Counted from the stretch's first letter, positions 9,674-18,742 are shown. The stretch: 64,000 nucleotides of DNA from Acinetobacter lwoffii (GCF_022967985.1 NZ_JALJVC010000008.1:62001-126000), one strand, 5' to 3'. Notes: generated by a model not told the origin, from the sequence alone. Numbers and translations are program-made.

Positions 9674-9913
9674 GTTTATTATCTCTCATACAAATTAATT
9701 TTTGGTTGATCTAAAGTTACCCTTAAACTTCAATATGATGCCAGACACATATATTTCAATAGATCCGCCAGATTCCGCCCAATCATACTTGAGATAATAG
9801 GCAGATGACTTGACCTGAGCGCAGTCTGTAATGTCATTGTAGTCAATACAGCCTATCCTCTTCTATGCTAATGTAAGCGCCAAGAAGACGATCTATTTGC
9901 CTGGTAAAGCCTT

Positions 9914-11431
9914 ATGAGCAAAACAACTCAAGAAAATCCAGCAGTCGAGAACTCTGCGACAGAAACTGTGTCAAAACCATCAACGCGCATCAAGCGTAGC
10001 ACTAAAAATACTGACACAGCCACTGGGACAGAAAAAAGTCCGACTAAAACCTCGCGTACACGGAGCACACCTGCCCGTGCCAAAAATACGACTTCATCTG
10101 AAAAAGATTTAATCTCTACAACACAGACTTCTGTTCTACAGGAACCAAACATGAGCCAAAATACAGTTCGCCGCGTTGCGATTATCGGTGGTAACCGCAT
10201 TCCATTTGCACGTTCTAATGGTGCTTACTTTACGGCATCCAATACTGACATGTTTACAGCAACCCTGAACGGCCTAGTTGAACGCTTTAATCTGCAAGGT
10301 CAACGCTTAGGTGAAGTGGTTGCGGGTGCAGTACTGAAACACAGCCGTGACTTCAATATGACCCGTGAATGTGTACTAAATACTGCCCTTGCACCTGAAA
10401 CGCCTGCTTATGACATCCAGCAGGCATGTGGTACTGGTTTGCAAGCGGCATTTCTTGTTGCCAACAAGATTGCTTTAGGTCAAATCGAAGTAGGCATTGC
10501 AGGTGGTGTAGATACGACTTCTGATGCACCGATTGCTTTTGGTGACGGTTTACGTAAAGCATTACTTGAGCTAAACATTGCGAAAACTGCAAAAGACCGT
10601 CTGAAAGCACTGACCAAAATCAATGTGAAAGACCTTATGGATGCACCAAAAAATGGTGAGCCGCGTACAGGTCTGTCTATGGGTGATCATCAGGCGATTA
10701 CTACACTGGAATGGGGAATTTCCCGTGAAGCACAGGATGAACTTGCTGCATCTTCACACCAGAAAATGGCTGCAGCGTATGAAGAAGGTTTCTTTGATGA
10801 CCTGATCACACCATTCTTGGGTCTTCAACGTGACAATAACCTGCGTGCGGACTCAAGTGTTGAAAAACTGGCGAAATTAAAGCCGGCCTTTGGTAAGGGC
10901 GATGCCCGTACCATGACTGCGGGTAACTCTACGCCGCTAACAGATGGTGCTTCTTGCGTGCTCTTGGCTTCTGAAGAATGGGCGAAGGCAAATGGTCATG
11001 AAGTATTGGCTTACCTGACTTTCCAGGAAACTGCCGCAGTTGATTTTGTCGAGAAAAAAGAAGGCCTGTTGATGGCGCCTGCTTATGCCGTGCCGCGTAT
11101 GCTGGAACGTGCAGGTCTGAAACTGCAAGACTTCGACTATTATGAAATTCATGAAGCTTTTGCATCTCAAGTATTGTCTACGCTGAAAGCTTGGGAAGAT
11201 CCGAAATTCTGTAAAGAGCGTTTAGGTCTGGATGCACCATTAGGTTCAATTGACCGTGCAAAATTGAACGTAAAAGGCTCTTCACTTGCTGCCGGTCACC
11301 CGTTTGCAGCAACTGGCGGTCGTATCATTGCGACAGCAGCAAAACTGATTAACCAGAAAGGTTCAGGTCGCGTACTGGTATCGATCTGTGCAGCCGGTGG
11401 TCAAGGTGTAACGGCGATTATTGAAAAATAA
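9914..11431 (+). CDS. Acetyl-CoA C-acyltransferase (thiolase) with N-terminal extension
   Basis: A thiolase. In the 505-residue frame the nucleophilic Cys is at 172 (QQACGTG), with HEAFA, GHPFAATGGR and SICAAGGQG as the other active-site segments. Residues 1-79 form an unusual Ser/Thr/Lys/Arg-rich, low-complexity extension. The canonical thiolase start would be Met80, whose ATG is at 10151 and has an AGGA-like site seven bases upstream. Either the long form is made, or the extension is translated only in part. It diverges from the FabG4-like and MaoC-like genes, and its reaction fits the same acyl-CoA pathway. Confidence 0.88.
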   Translation: MSKTTQENPAVENSATETVSKPSTRIKRSTKNTDTATGTEKSPTKTSRTRSTPARAKNTTSSEKDLISTTQTSVLQEPNMSQNTVRRVAIIGGNRIPFARSNGAYFTASNTDMFTATLNGLVERFNLQGQRLGEVVAGAVLKHSRDFNMTRECVLNTALAPETPAYDIQQACGTGLQAAFLVANKIALGQIEVGIAGGVDTTSDAPIAFGDGLRKALLELNIAKTAKDRLKALTKINVKDLMDAPKNGEPRTGLSMGDHQAITTLEWGISREAQDELAASSHQKMAAAYEEGFFDDLITPFLGLQRDNNLRADSSVEKLAKLKPAFGKGDARTMTAGNSTPLTDGASCVLLASEEWAKANGHEVLAYLTFQETAAVDFVEKKEGLLMAPAYAVPRMLERAGLKLQDFDYYEIHEAFASQVLSTLKAWEDPKFCKERLGLDAPLGSIDRAKLNVKGSSLAAGHPFAATGGRIIATAAKLINQKGSGRVLVSICAAGGQGVTAIIEK

Positions 11432-11452
11432 TCTGTTGACCGATCCAATTAA

Positions 11453-11477
11453 AAAGCCCCTCAAATGAGGGGCTTTT
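11453..11477. terminator. Bidirectional rho-independent terminator
   Basis: Stem AAGCCCCTC/GAGGGGCTT with an AAAT loop and an uninterrupted T run after it (A run before it). It lies between the thiolase and the convergent metallopeptidase gene, and could serve both. Confidence 0.85.
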
Positions 11478-11485
11478 TTTATGTT

Positions 11486-13669
11486 TTAGGGATTTGGCAT
11501 CGGGTTATTTTTAAAATATTCATCCACTTTGTTCCACGGTGCAGTCGATGCCACACCTTTCACCATATTCTGGTTCACACCCTGACAAAGCGCGCTGTCG
11601 GGTGTTAGGTGGAAAGCATTCACATTTGGGTCCATATAAGGAATTGAGCCTGGACGGCGCTGGAAATAGAAGTTTAACCAATCGACCATAGCTTCAAAGC
11701 CATAATTCGACATGGCCCAGGCACTATTATGCCCGCCCCAATGATGACCAAATTCATGTGCAATAATTCGATAACCAGATAATCTGTAATGGCCATAGAA
11801 TAACCAAGTATCTACTCCTAATACTGCTCCACCACCTAAACCACCACCCATATTGGTAATGCCAAGATTAATTTCATTGCGATTAAGAATTTCCCGATAG
11901 ATCCGGACATAATCTTCTGGCTGAAAGAAACCATTCGACCCTTCTACCTGACCATCATTGCCAAAAAAATCGTGTCCCATGACCGCTTTATGGTTAAACC
12001 ATAAGGTTTCAAATTCTGGAGTACTGAGCATATAGGCCAGATTGGTCATCATCATGACCCATTCCCGGGCATAGACCGGCGTAATACGACACCATTTATT
12101 CGGTTCATCATAGGTACCAAAATAAATTTTCCATTTGGCTTTAATCTGATTCAGCTTTTTGACGTGCTCATCGGTCTCAGAGCTAATTTTCAGATCAAAA
12201 ACATTGCTTGGGTTTTGCGTGGTCTGACTCAGACCTGCGAGCTGGATCGAGCCTGTGCCATCAAGCAACGGGAAACGGGATTGATCGGTTAACTTGAGAC
12301 CAAAATTTGCCTTCGAAAATGGCGTCAACTGATCCAGCTTAGCCAGAATCACCCAGTCTTCTGAGTTTTTAATCTTGGCACGAATCTGCAAATCACGTAC
12401 AGGCACAGCACTGTAGCTTTGCAAATGCAGGCGGTTGCCATTTAGAGTTGCCGATAAAATCTTGTCCATATAGACATGACGCTGGCTGCTATTGGTCAAG
12501 GTTTCCCATGATTCACCATCCTGCAAGACACGGCTTCTCTCGAGTACTTTAGATTCGGTTAAAATCATAGCTTGGTTTAGCTGGGTGGATTTATTCTGTT
12601 GCAGGGTCAGCATTGGCAGAATATAAATTTTCTGATTGGCCATGTGCAGCAGATTCTGACCATAAATATAAAGATCACTGGCCTTGGCCAGTTGGCTGCT
12701 CTGGTTTTGCCCTTTTAAAATATAATCTCGGAAGGTATCCACACTTTTATTGGGTAAGATAGACTCCAAGTTAAAAGATTTTTCCCGGTAGCTTTCTACA
12801 GTGCCATCATTCCGTGACACATAAACCAAGCCATCATTATGGCGATGCATGACTGCCGACAAATTGGTTTCTGTTAAAATGGACGCAATATTATTTTCAT
12901 TTTCCTGAATCTGATTGATATCGTGGACATAGGTCATACCATCCGGCAGGCTGGTATACAGATAATCACCTATGACTTCCATGCGTGCATTACAGTTGCG
13001 CGCACAGCCCGGCAAGCTGAGCCGTGCAAATTTCCGCGCTTTTAAATGGTTTTGCGCCGTTACATCACTTTGACGCCACACATTAATGCGGCCTTCAATA
13101 TCAGGCACATACACATAACGGTCGTCAGCAGTCACCGCATTGCTATGTACCAGCGCGTAATTAAGCGCATCGCCCCACCATACACCTGTGCCGAGTGCCA
13201 TAATGAAGTTCGGTTGCTCGCTATTAATATCTAAAACATCAATTCGGTTCGAGCCATAATTGGCCACATACAAACGCCCTGCTTGAATTTCCAGATCATT
13301 CAGGCTATCCCATTTTTTGGCCAGACCCGAAATTTTCGTAGGATCAATCGCACTGAGTGCACGTTTTTGTTTTAAGTCATAACGTAAAATATTCGATTCG
13401 GCCTGACTATTGGCAATATAAAGGACATCGCCATTTACCACCATGACGGTGGGATTCCAGCTGGCCAGACCGAAATTCCCTGCTGTTAATTCTGAACCCA
13501 CATCCAGAACCTTAAATTCCGCAATTTTGCTCAGTTGCTCACCCGAACCGGGGGGTGTCACTGGATCCGGCAGCGTCTGCTGTGGCGTACTGCTCTCACC
13601 TCCTCCACCCCCACAACCCCACATCAGCAACACGATGGACACTGACAAGATCGCTCGTCTAAATAGCAT
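11486..13669 (-). CDS. Putative zinc-metallopeptidase lipoprotein with propeller-like N-terminal region
   Basis: I do not recognise a named family. The 727-residue protein begins with a lipoprotein signal (hydrophobic run, then MWGC followed by a Gly run), so it is probably membrane-anchored and faces the periplasm or the surface. Residues about 45-370 contain repeated short strands such as LYVANYGSNRIDVLD and YVYVPDIEGRINVW, which suggest a beta-propeller. Near residues 638-647 is HEFGHHWGGH, an HExxH zinc-peptidase motif; the third His falls one residue earlier than in the metzincin consensus. ATG 13669 has GGGGA five bases upstream; an in-frame TTG at 13681 is less likely. Confidence 0.7.
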   Translation of the reverse strand: MLFRRAILSVSIVLLMWGCGGGGGESSTPQQTLPDPVTPPGSGEQLSKIAEFKVLDVGSELTAGNFGLASWNPTVMVVNGDVLYIANSQAESNILRYDLKQKRALSAIDPTKISGLAKKWDSLNDLEIQAGRLYVANYGSNRIDVLDINSEQPNFIMALGTGVWWGDALNYALVHSNAVTADDRYVYVPDIEGRINVWRQSDVTAQNHLKARKFARLSLPGCARNCNARMEVIGDYLYTSLPDGMTYVHDINQIQENENNIASILTETNLSAVMHRHNDGLVYVSRNDGTVESYREKSFNLESILPNKSVDTFRDYILKGQNQSSQLAKASDLYIYGQNLLHMANQKIYILPMLTLQQNKSTQLNQAMILTESKVLERSRVLQDGESWETLTNSSQRHVYMDKILSATLNGNRLHLQSYSAVPVRDLQIRAKIKNSEDWVILAKLDQLTPFSKANFGLKLTDQSRFPLLDGTGSIQLAGLSQTTQNPSNVFDLKISSETDEHVKKLNQIKAKWKIYFGTYDEPNKWCRITPVYAREWVMMMTNLAYMLSTPEFETLWFNHKAVMGHDFFGNDGQVEGSNGFFQPEDYVRIYREILNRNEINLGITNMGGGLGGGAVLGVDTWLFYGHYRLSGYRIIAHEFGHHWGGHNSAWAMSNYGFEAMVDWLNFYFQRRPGSIPYMDPNVNAFHLTPDSALCQGVNQNMVKGVASTAPWNKVDEYFKNNPMPNP

Positions 13670-13745
13670 TGAATTCCCCAATAAATTTAAAAATTAAAAT
13701 AAAAAATCAAAGTCTTATAGCTTAATTTTCAGTTGGGTTCGAGCA

Positions 13746-13775
13746 TAAAAAATGAGGACTTGATCAAGTCCTCAT
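13746..13775 (-). terminator. Terminator after aceI-like gene, perfect palindrome
   Basis: A perfect 24-bp palindrome (ATGAGGACTTGA and its complement, 13752-13775). On the minus strand a U-rich run follows it. It lies between the PACE efflux gene and the metallopeptidase gene and separates their transcription. Confidence 0.75.
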
Positions 13776-13844
13776 CGCTGAATATTTCACCTTTCGCATT
13801 CTGAAAAGGGAGTCTGAACTGTGTGGTATTTTTTATGGCGTATT

Positions 13845-14282
13845 TTATGATGAGATTTTCCGATAATCCGGCTGTAGCCCCAGTCTGGCTTCTAGATGAT
13901 CATAAATCCACTGAAAAATAAAGGTATACACCAGAATACAGAGGGTTAAAGCCAAATCCAGCAGAAAGGCCTGAGCCAGACTCATGTGTAAGGCATATGC
14001 CACCATTGGAATAGTCGCCAGCATCAAACCACCTTCAAAACCAATTGCATGAGCAATCCGCACTTTAATGGTTCTTTTCAGGCAATGTTTCGCTTCAAAC
14101 TTTTCAAAATAATGATTAAACAGCATGTTCCAGAGTACTGAAGTCACGGCCATAGCAATCCCAAGTGCACCAGTGACCCCAAGCGGCATGTGCATCAATG
14201 TACTTAGCAGGACAGCGATCACGACCAGCAGAATGCCTTCATATAAGGCAGCATGAATCAATCTTCTTTTAGAAATTAACAT
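13845..14282 (-). CDS. aceI: PACE-family chlorhexidine/biocide efflux transporter (AceI-like)
   Basis: A 145-residue inner-membrane protein with two tandem bacterial transmembrane pair domains, giving four helices. The conserved membrane acidic residue Glu15 (LYEG), shown to be needed for transport in A. baumannii AceI, is present. The second half carries the related RIAHAIGFEGG motif. AceI exports chlorhexidine, and its natural substrates are short diamines such as cadaverine and putrescine, by proton exchange. The gene diverges from a LysR regulator with an 98-base shared region, as for aceI/aceR. The substrate in this strain is inferred from the family. Confidence 0.88.
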   Translation of the reverse strand: MLISKRRLIHAALYEGILLVVIAVLLSTLMHMPLGVTGALGIAMAVTSVLWNMLFNHYFEKFEAKHCLKRTIKVRIAHAIGFEGGLMLATIPMVAYALHMSLAQAFLLDLALTLCILVYTFIFQWIYDHLEARLGLQPDYRKISS

Positions 14283-14380
14283 ATCAAATCAGCTCAATTC
14301 ATTACATGATGCAAGAATTTTATTTCTTTAAATCTGACTATTCGAGTTAGAATCTATCAATAAAAATGAAAGATAAAATT

Positions 14381-15271
14381 ATGAATGTTAATCAGGAACA
14401 GCTGCTGATGTTTAAAACTGTGATGGAAACCGGTTCTTTCTCTGCAGCTGCCCGTCAACTGGGTAAAGTACCTTCCGCAGTCAGCATGGCCATTGCCAAT
14501 CTGGAAATTGATTTAAATCTGGAACTGTTTCAGCGTATAGGTCGTGAACCGAAACCAACTGCACAAGCGCAGGTATTGTATGAAAAAACCCAGCAGCTAC
14601 TGGTAGAAATGAACCAGTGGAAACAGCATGCTCAAGCCCTAAGTTCAGGCTTGGAATCTGAATTGAATATTGTGGTAGTTTCAGAATTGCTGCATACGCG
14701 CTGGACCGATTATATTGTGTTGCTAGAACAGGAATTTCCTGCACTGCAAGTCAATGTATTCAGTGCACCTCAGGAAGATGCACATCGTATGCTGTTTGAA
14801 GGTTCAGCGCAGCTAGCCTTGATGTTTGAACGCGAACAACTGGAAACACGGGAACAGTTTGTGGAATTGAAACGTGAGGTACTGGTGGCTGTAGTCGCCA
14901 AACAGCATCCCCTAAGTCAGTTCGATCAAGTCAGTTATGAACAGATTTTGCAAAATAGGCAGATTGTGGTGGCCAGTCGGGATCGCACCATCAAGCCGGA
15001 ACTACTCTTTTCACGAAATTACTGGCGCACCGACAACCACCACTCGGCTTGCAGCATGATTCAGCAAGGACTGGGCTGGGGGGTTCTGCCACTCGAAATG
15101 CTGAATGAGCAGCCACATTTGCAAGATCAGTTACAGGTTCTCAACCTGCTCGATTTCACCCCAAAGTTTGAATATTTTGTTGATCTGGTCTGGAGCAGAG
15201 AAACCCGATTAGGCACAGCTGCTCATTTTTTGATTAATCACTTGCGCAAACAACGTAAAACCGGGCATTAA
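14381..15271 (+). CDS. aceR: LysR-family regulator of the adjacent efflux gene (AceR-like)
   Basis: A 296-residue LysR-type regulator. The N-terminal winged helix-turn-helix is clear (FKTVMETGSFSAAARQLG), followed by a linker helix and a periplasmic-binding-protein-like effector domain. The family start is best matched by ATG 14381; an in-frame ATG at 14366 would add five residues. Neither has a strong ribosome site. It is divergent from the PACE transporter. AceR in A. baumannii activates aceI in response to its ligand; the same job here is inferred from synteny. Confidence 0.82.
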   Translation: MNVNQEQLLMFKTVMETGSFSAAARQLGKVPSAVSMAIANLEIDLNLELFQRIGREPKPTAQAQVLYEKTQQLLVEMNQWKQHAQALSSGLESELNIVVVSELLHTRWTDYIVLLEQEFPALQVNVFSAPQEDAHRMLFEGSAQLALMFEREQLETREQFVELKREVLVAVVAKQHPLSQFDQVSYEQILQNRQIVVASRDRTIKPELLFSRNYWRTDNHHSACSMIQQGLGWGVLPLEMLNEQPHLQDQLQVLNLLDFTPKFEYFVDLVWSRETRLGTAAHFLINHLRKQRKTGH

Positions 15272-15360
15272 TCACAGAAATTCAACGACAGTCTACTTGG
15301 TAAACCGGCCATTTATGATATATAAGAAAGCATAAGCAATAACCATAGAACTAGATCGTA

Positions 15361-16338
15361 ATGACATTAACTGCATTAAACCAATTAAAAAACTTGACGA
15401 TCATTGTGGCAGACAGCAGTGATTTGAGTGCCATTGAAAAATTTCGTCCGCTTGATGCAACCACCAATCCATCGCTGATTACTGCAGCAGCAAAACAACC
15501 TGAAAATCAGGCCTTGATTGAAGCTGCTTTTCAGCAAGCCCAGCAAGAAGGCTATGCAGATGACGCTCTGATTGAACGGACTATTGATATTTTAACGGTC
15601 AAATTTGGTGTAGAAATCTTAAAACTGATTGAAGGTCGTGTTTCAACGGAAGTCGATGCTTCGCTGTCCTTTAATACTGAAGCTACCATTGCCAAAGCCA
15701 AAGAGTTACTGGCACTTTATGCGCAATATGGAATTGACTCAGACCGCATCCTGATCAAGATTGCCTCTACCTGGCAAGGTATTCAGGCAGCAAAAGCACT
15801 GGAAGAACAAGGCATTCATACCAATCTGACTTTATTATTTGGTCAACATCAGGCCCATGCCTGTGCTGATGCCAAAGTAACATTAATCTCGCCTTTTGTC
15901 GGCCGTATTCTGGACTGGTACAAAAAAGCTGAAGGCGTTGAGTCTTACCCGATTGAAAAAGATCCGGGTGTACTTTCGGTTAAGCGTATTTATGAATTTT
16001 ATAAAGCGCATGGTATTCAGACTGAAATCATGGGTGCCAGCTTCCGCAGTATTGATCAGGTTCTAGGCTTGAGCGGCTGTGACCTGCTCACGGTAGCACC
16101 AAACCTGCTGGCCGAACTGGAAAATGATCAGCGTGAAGTGCAGGCCCAACTCTCAGCCAAAGATATTAAAGTTCAAGGTGAACTCAGCCCAATCAGCCCT
16201 GCCGATTTTGAAGCACAACTGAAACAGGATCCGATGGCCAGTGAATTATTGCAAGGCGGCATTGACGGTTTCATTAAAGCCCGTGAGCAACTGGCTGCTT
16301 TATTACGTGAAACTTTCCTGAGTACCACTGAGATTTAA
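15361..16338 (+). CDS. tal: Transaldolase
   Basis: Class I transaldolase of 325 residues, transferring a dihydroxyacetone unit between sugar phosphates in the non-oxidative pentose phosphate pathway. The TTNPSL segment near residue 38, the Schiff-base lysine in ILIKIASTWQG (about residue 137), and the SPFVGRILDWY and GASFRS segments are all present, as in E. coli TalB. It starts with ATG at 15361; no strong ribosome site is seen. A terminator follows the stop codon. Confidence 0.95.
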   Translation: MTLTALNQLKNLTIIVADSSDLSAIEKFRPLDATTNPSLITAAAKQPENQALIEAAFQQAQQEGYADDALIERTIDILTVKFGVEILKLIEGRVSTEVDASLSFNTEATIAKAKELLALYAQYGIDSDRILIKIASTWQGIQAAKALEEQGIHTNLTLLFGQHQAHACADAKVTLISPFVGRILDWYKKAEGVESYPIEKDPGVLSVKRIYEFYKAHGIQTEIMGASFRSIDQVLGLSGCDLLTVAPNLLAELENDQREVQAQLSAKDIKVQGELSPISPADFEAQLKQDPMASELLQGGIDGFIKAREQLAALLRETFLSTTEI

Positions 16339-16362
16339 AGAAAATTTAGCAAATTTCTCCAA

Positions 16363-16396
16363 GCCGATGTTGCTATAATGCCGCATCGGCTTTTTT
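16363..16396 (+). terminator. Rho-independent terminator of transaldolase gene
   Basis: Arms GCCGATG (16363-16369) and CATCGGC (16384-16390) are perfect complements with a 14-base loop, followed by six T. The loop contains a promoter-like sequence for the next gene. Confidence 0.8.
16371..16379 (+). promoter_or_regulatory. Extended -10 promoter element inside the terminator loop
   Basis: TGCTATAAT is a consensus extended -10 element (TGnTATAAT). No good -35 is visible at 17 bases. Transcription would start near 16386 and give a leader of about 28 bases to the GTG of the LeuE-like gene. Confidence 0.45.
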
Positions 16397-16413
16397 GTTC
16401 ATGCGAGTTTTTC

Positions 16414-17073
16414 GTGTTTGGTATCACAGATCTAACGACCTTTATCATTGGAACCACGTTGATTGTGCTACTGCCCGGGCCGAATTCCCTGTATGTCATG
16501 TCGATTGCTTCGCGCTTTGGGATTAAGACGGGATATATGGGTGCCTTGGGGGTTTATACGGGCGATCTGATCCTGATTATATGTACAGCATTGGGAGCAG
16601 CTTCTTTACTGCATGCCTTTCCGGTACTGTTTATTGCACTGAAAGTTATTGGAGCGATCTATCTCAGTTACTTGGGTATCAAGCTAATCATTGCGGCCTA
16701 CCAGACTTTCTTTCCGGAAAAGTCATCACAACGCGTCCAGATTAAAAAGACGACTCCAGATACGGTAGAATCTGTTCAGCCCTTTCGTACAGCGCTCACA
16801 ATCAGTATTTTAAATCCCAAAGCGATTCTGTTTTATCTGTCTTTTTTTGTGCAGTTTGTCGATCCTGCCTATCCTTATCCAGCCCTGACATTCACGCTTC
16901 TGGCTGTAATCTTGCAATTGATCAGTATGACCTATCTGTCGATCCTGATTTTTTCTGGTGTAAAACTGGCCTCCTATTTCAATCAGAACTATAAAGTGAC
17001 TGCCAGCTGTGTGGCGGCGGTTGGGATCCTGTTTTGCGGTTTTGGCCTTAAACTGGCGACTTCAACTTTCTAG
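16414..17073 (+). CDS. LysE/RhtB-family amino-acid exporter, LeuE-like
   Basis: An inner-membrane exporter of about 219 residues with six predicted helices. The N-terminal signature LLPGPNSLYVMS and the following GYMGALGVYTGD match the LysE/RhtB family; closest in character is LeuE. A reading frame open from 16378 begins with an ATG inside the terminator hairpin of the previous gene, so it cannot be the usual start. The GTG at 16414 gives the N-terminus expected by comparison with E. coli LeuE. The exported amino acid is not deducible. Confidence 0.82.
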   Translation: MFGITDLTTFIIGTTLIVLLPGPNSLYVMSIASRFGIKTGYMGALGVYTGDLILIICTALGAASLLHAFPVLFIALKVIGAIYLSYLGIKLIIAAYQTFFPEKSSQRVQIKKTTPDTVESVQPFRTALTISILNPKAILFYLSFFVQFVDPAYPYPALTFTLLAVILQLISMTYLSILIFSGVKLASYFNQNYKVTASCVAAVGILFCGFGLKLATSTF

Positions 17074-17170
17074 CAATGACCGGCTTCAAGCCAGCAGACC
17101 TCTGGATAAAATTGTTAAAAACATTGTGTTGATACGTGAAAAGCGTATGATTTAAACGCATTTAAAAATA

Positions 17171-18358
17171 GTGTCATGGATGATGCCAAAACTTTTACAA
17201 GATCTCTCCTTTCCCGCCATCATGGCCGGTTTTATTACCTGCATGATTGGTATCAGTGTTTCTGCCGTACTGGTTATTGAAGCTGCGCAAAGCCTGGGTG
17301 CCAATCAGGCACAGATCAGTTCCTGGTTGTGGGCACTGGGTATCGGCATTGGAGTTTCCGGGTTTCTGCTTTCCTGGAAATATCGCTATCCGATTTCAAC
17401 CGCCTGGTCGACTGCCGGTCTGGCGCTGGTCATTGCTTCTGCCGGTCACTATAGTCTGGGGGAAGCAATTGGCGCTTTTCTGATTTCTGGCATTCTGATC
17501 GCTTGTCTAGGATTTTTTGGAATTTTCGAGCGAATTTTCCAGTTTATTCCACAAAGTTTGACCAGTGCCATGCTGGCAGGTGTCTTGCTGAAATTTGGTA
17601 TCTCTGTGTTTGGTAGTTTGCAACAGTCATGGGAATTTGTGCTTTGTGTACTGGCGATTTATCTGGTTTCCAAAAAACTGAGTACGCGGTATAGCATCGT
17701 GATTACCGTGTTAATGGCTATTGCCCTTTGTCCGTTCTTTATTAATTTTACTATTCCACAGCTGAACTGGAGTATTGCCCAGCCGGTATGGATTACACCT
17801 GAATTTAGTTTGCAGGCTGTTTTAGGATTAGCCTTACCGTTAATGGTGATTAATCTGGCATCGCAATACCTGCCTGGCTTGGCCGTCATCAAAAGTTATG
17901 GTTATCCCCCGAAAGTAAATTCTATTCTAGGCTGGACGGGTATTACCCAGGCGATGCTGGCACCCTTTGGCTGTTTCAGTGTCAATCTTGCCGCAATCAG
18001 TGCGGCAGTCAGTCTGGATGCCCAAGCGCATCCTGATCCGGCCAAACGTTATATTGCAGGGATGAGCTGCGGCCTGTTTTATATTCTGATGGGTTTTTTT
18101 GCTGCGACCTTGACCAGTGTACTGATGGCTTTTCCAGGGATTCTGATTACAGTCTTGGCAGGCATTGCCCTGTTTGGCACCATTGGCCACAATATTGCGC
18201 TGGCTTTTCAGGACAGTCACGACCGTGAAGCGGCACTGATGACATTCCTGTTTAGTGCCTCTAATATTCAGTTTTTCGGTATTGGTTCAGCTTTCTGGGG
18301 ACTGCTACTTGGTTTGACGGTTTATTTGCTGTTTAAGCTTAAACCGCAAGTGGCGTAA
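17171..18358 (+). CDS. BenE-family benzoate/H+ symporter-like permease
   Basis: A 395-residue membrane protein with 11-12 hydrophobic segments. It matches the BenE family (N-terminal FPAIMAGFITCMIGIS, then KYRYPISTAWSTAG). BenE members import benzoate or related aromatic acids by proton symport. No ben or cat catabolic genes lie nearby, so the substrate is uncertain. The start is GTG 17171 or ATG 17180/17183; no ribosome site decides it. A weak hairpin (GGCA/TGCC) followed by T-rich DNA lies after the stop. Confidence 0.82.
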   Translation: MSWMMPKLLQDLSFPAIMAGFITCMIGISVSAVLVIEAAQSLGANQAQISSWLWALGIGIGVSGFLLSWKYRYPISTAWSTAGLALVIASAGHYSLGEAIGAFLISGILIACLGFFGIFERIFQFIPQSLTSAMLAGVLLKFGISVFGSLQQSWEFVLCVLAIYLVSKKLSTRYSIVITVLMAIALCPFFINFTIPQLNWSIAQPVWITPEFSLQAVLGLALPLMVINLASQYLPGLAVIKSYGYPPKVNSILGWTGITQAMLAPFGCFSVNLAAISAAVSLDAQAHPDPAKRYIAGMSCGLFYILMGFFAATLTSVLMAFPGILITVLAGIALFGTIGHNIALAFQDSHDREAALMTFLFSASNIQFFGIGSAFWGLLLGLTVYLLFKLKPQVA

Positions 18359-18397
18359 GCTTATTGTAGAAATGAGGCAATTACTTTTGCTGCCTTT

Positions 18398-18742
18398 TTA
18401 ATGCCCGGCAGTTTGGGAAAACAGGTTAATCACCACCACACCGGAAATGATCAGTGCAATCCCGATAAAAGCGGGCACATCCAGCGCCTGCTTAAAGATT
18501 ACATAGCCTACGATTGCCGTAAGAACGATGCCTACTCCCGCCCAGATTGCATATGCAATGCCTAAGGGGATTACTTTAATCACCTGAGACAGCAAATAAA
18601 ACGCAATACAGAATAAAACGACTACTGCCAGAGATGGCCATAATCGGGTAAAGCCTTCAGACTTCACCAGAAATGTTGATCCAGTCACTTCGGCAATAAT
18701 AGCCAATGCCAACAATAAATATGCCCATGACACAGGATTCAT
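18398..18742 (-). CDS. Small multidrug resistance (SMR) efflux protein, EmrE/AbeS-like
   Basis: A 114-residue, four-helix inner-membrane protein. The essential membrane Glu is present at position 18 (LALAIIAEVTGS), and the segment IPLGIAYAIWAGVG is the SMR signature. SMR dimers exchange protons for cationic drugs, dyes or guanidinium-type compounds. It resembles A. baumannii AbeS, but is different enough that I do not give the symbol. It is convergent with the BenE-like gene. Confidence 0.87.
   Translation of the reverse strand: MNPVSWAYLLLALAIIAEVTGSTFLVKSEGFTRLWPSLAVVVLFCIAFYLLSQVIKVIPLGIAYAIWAGVGIVLTAIVGYVIFKQALDVPAFIGIALIISGVVVINLFSQTAGH

Noticed and set aside
16378-16413. Upstream start for the LeuE-like exporter
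   Set aside because: The ATG lies in the loop of the tal terminator and the added residues do not fit the family N-terminus.
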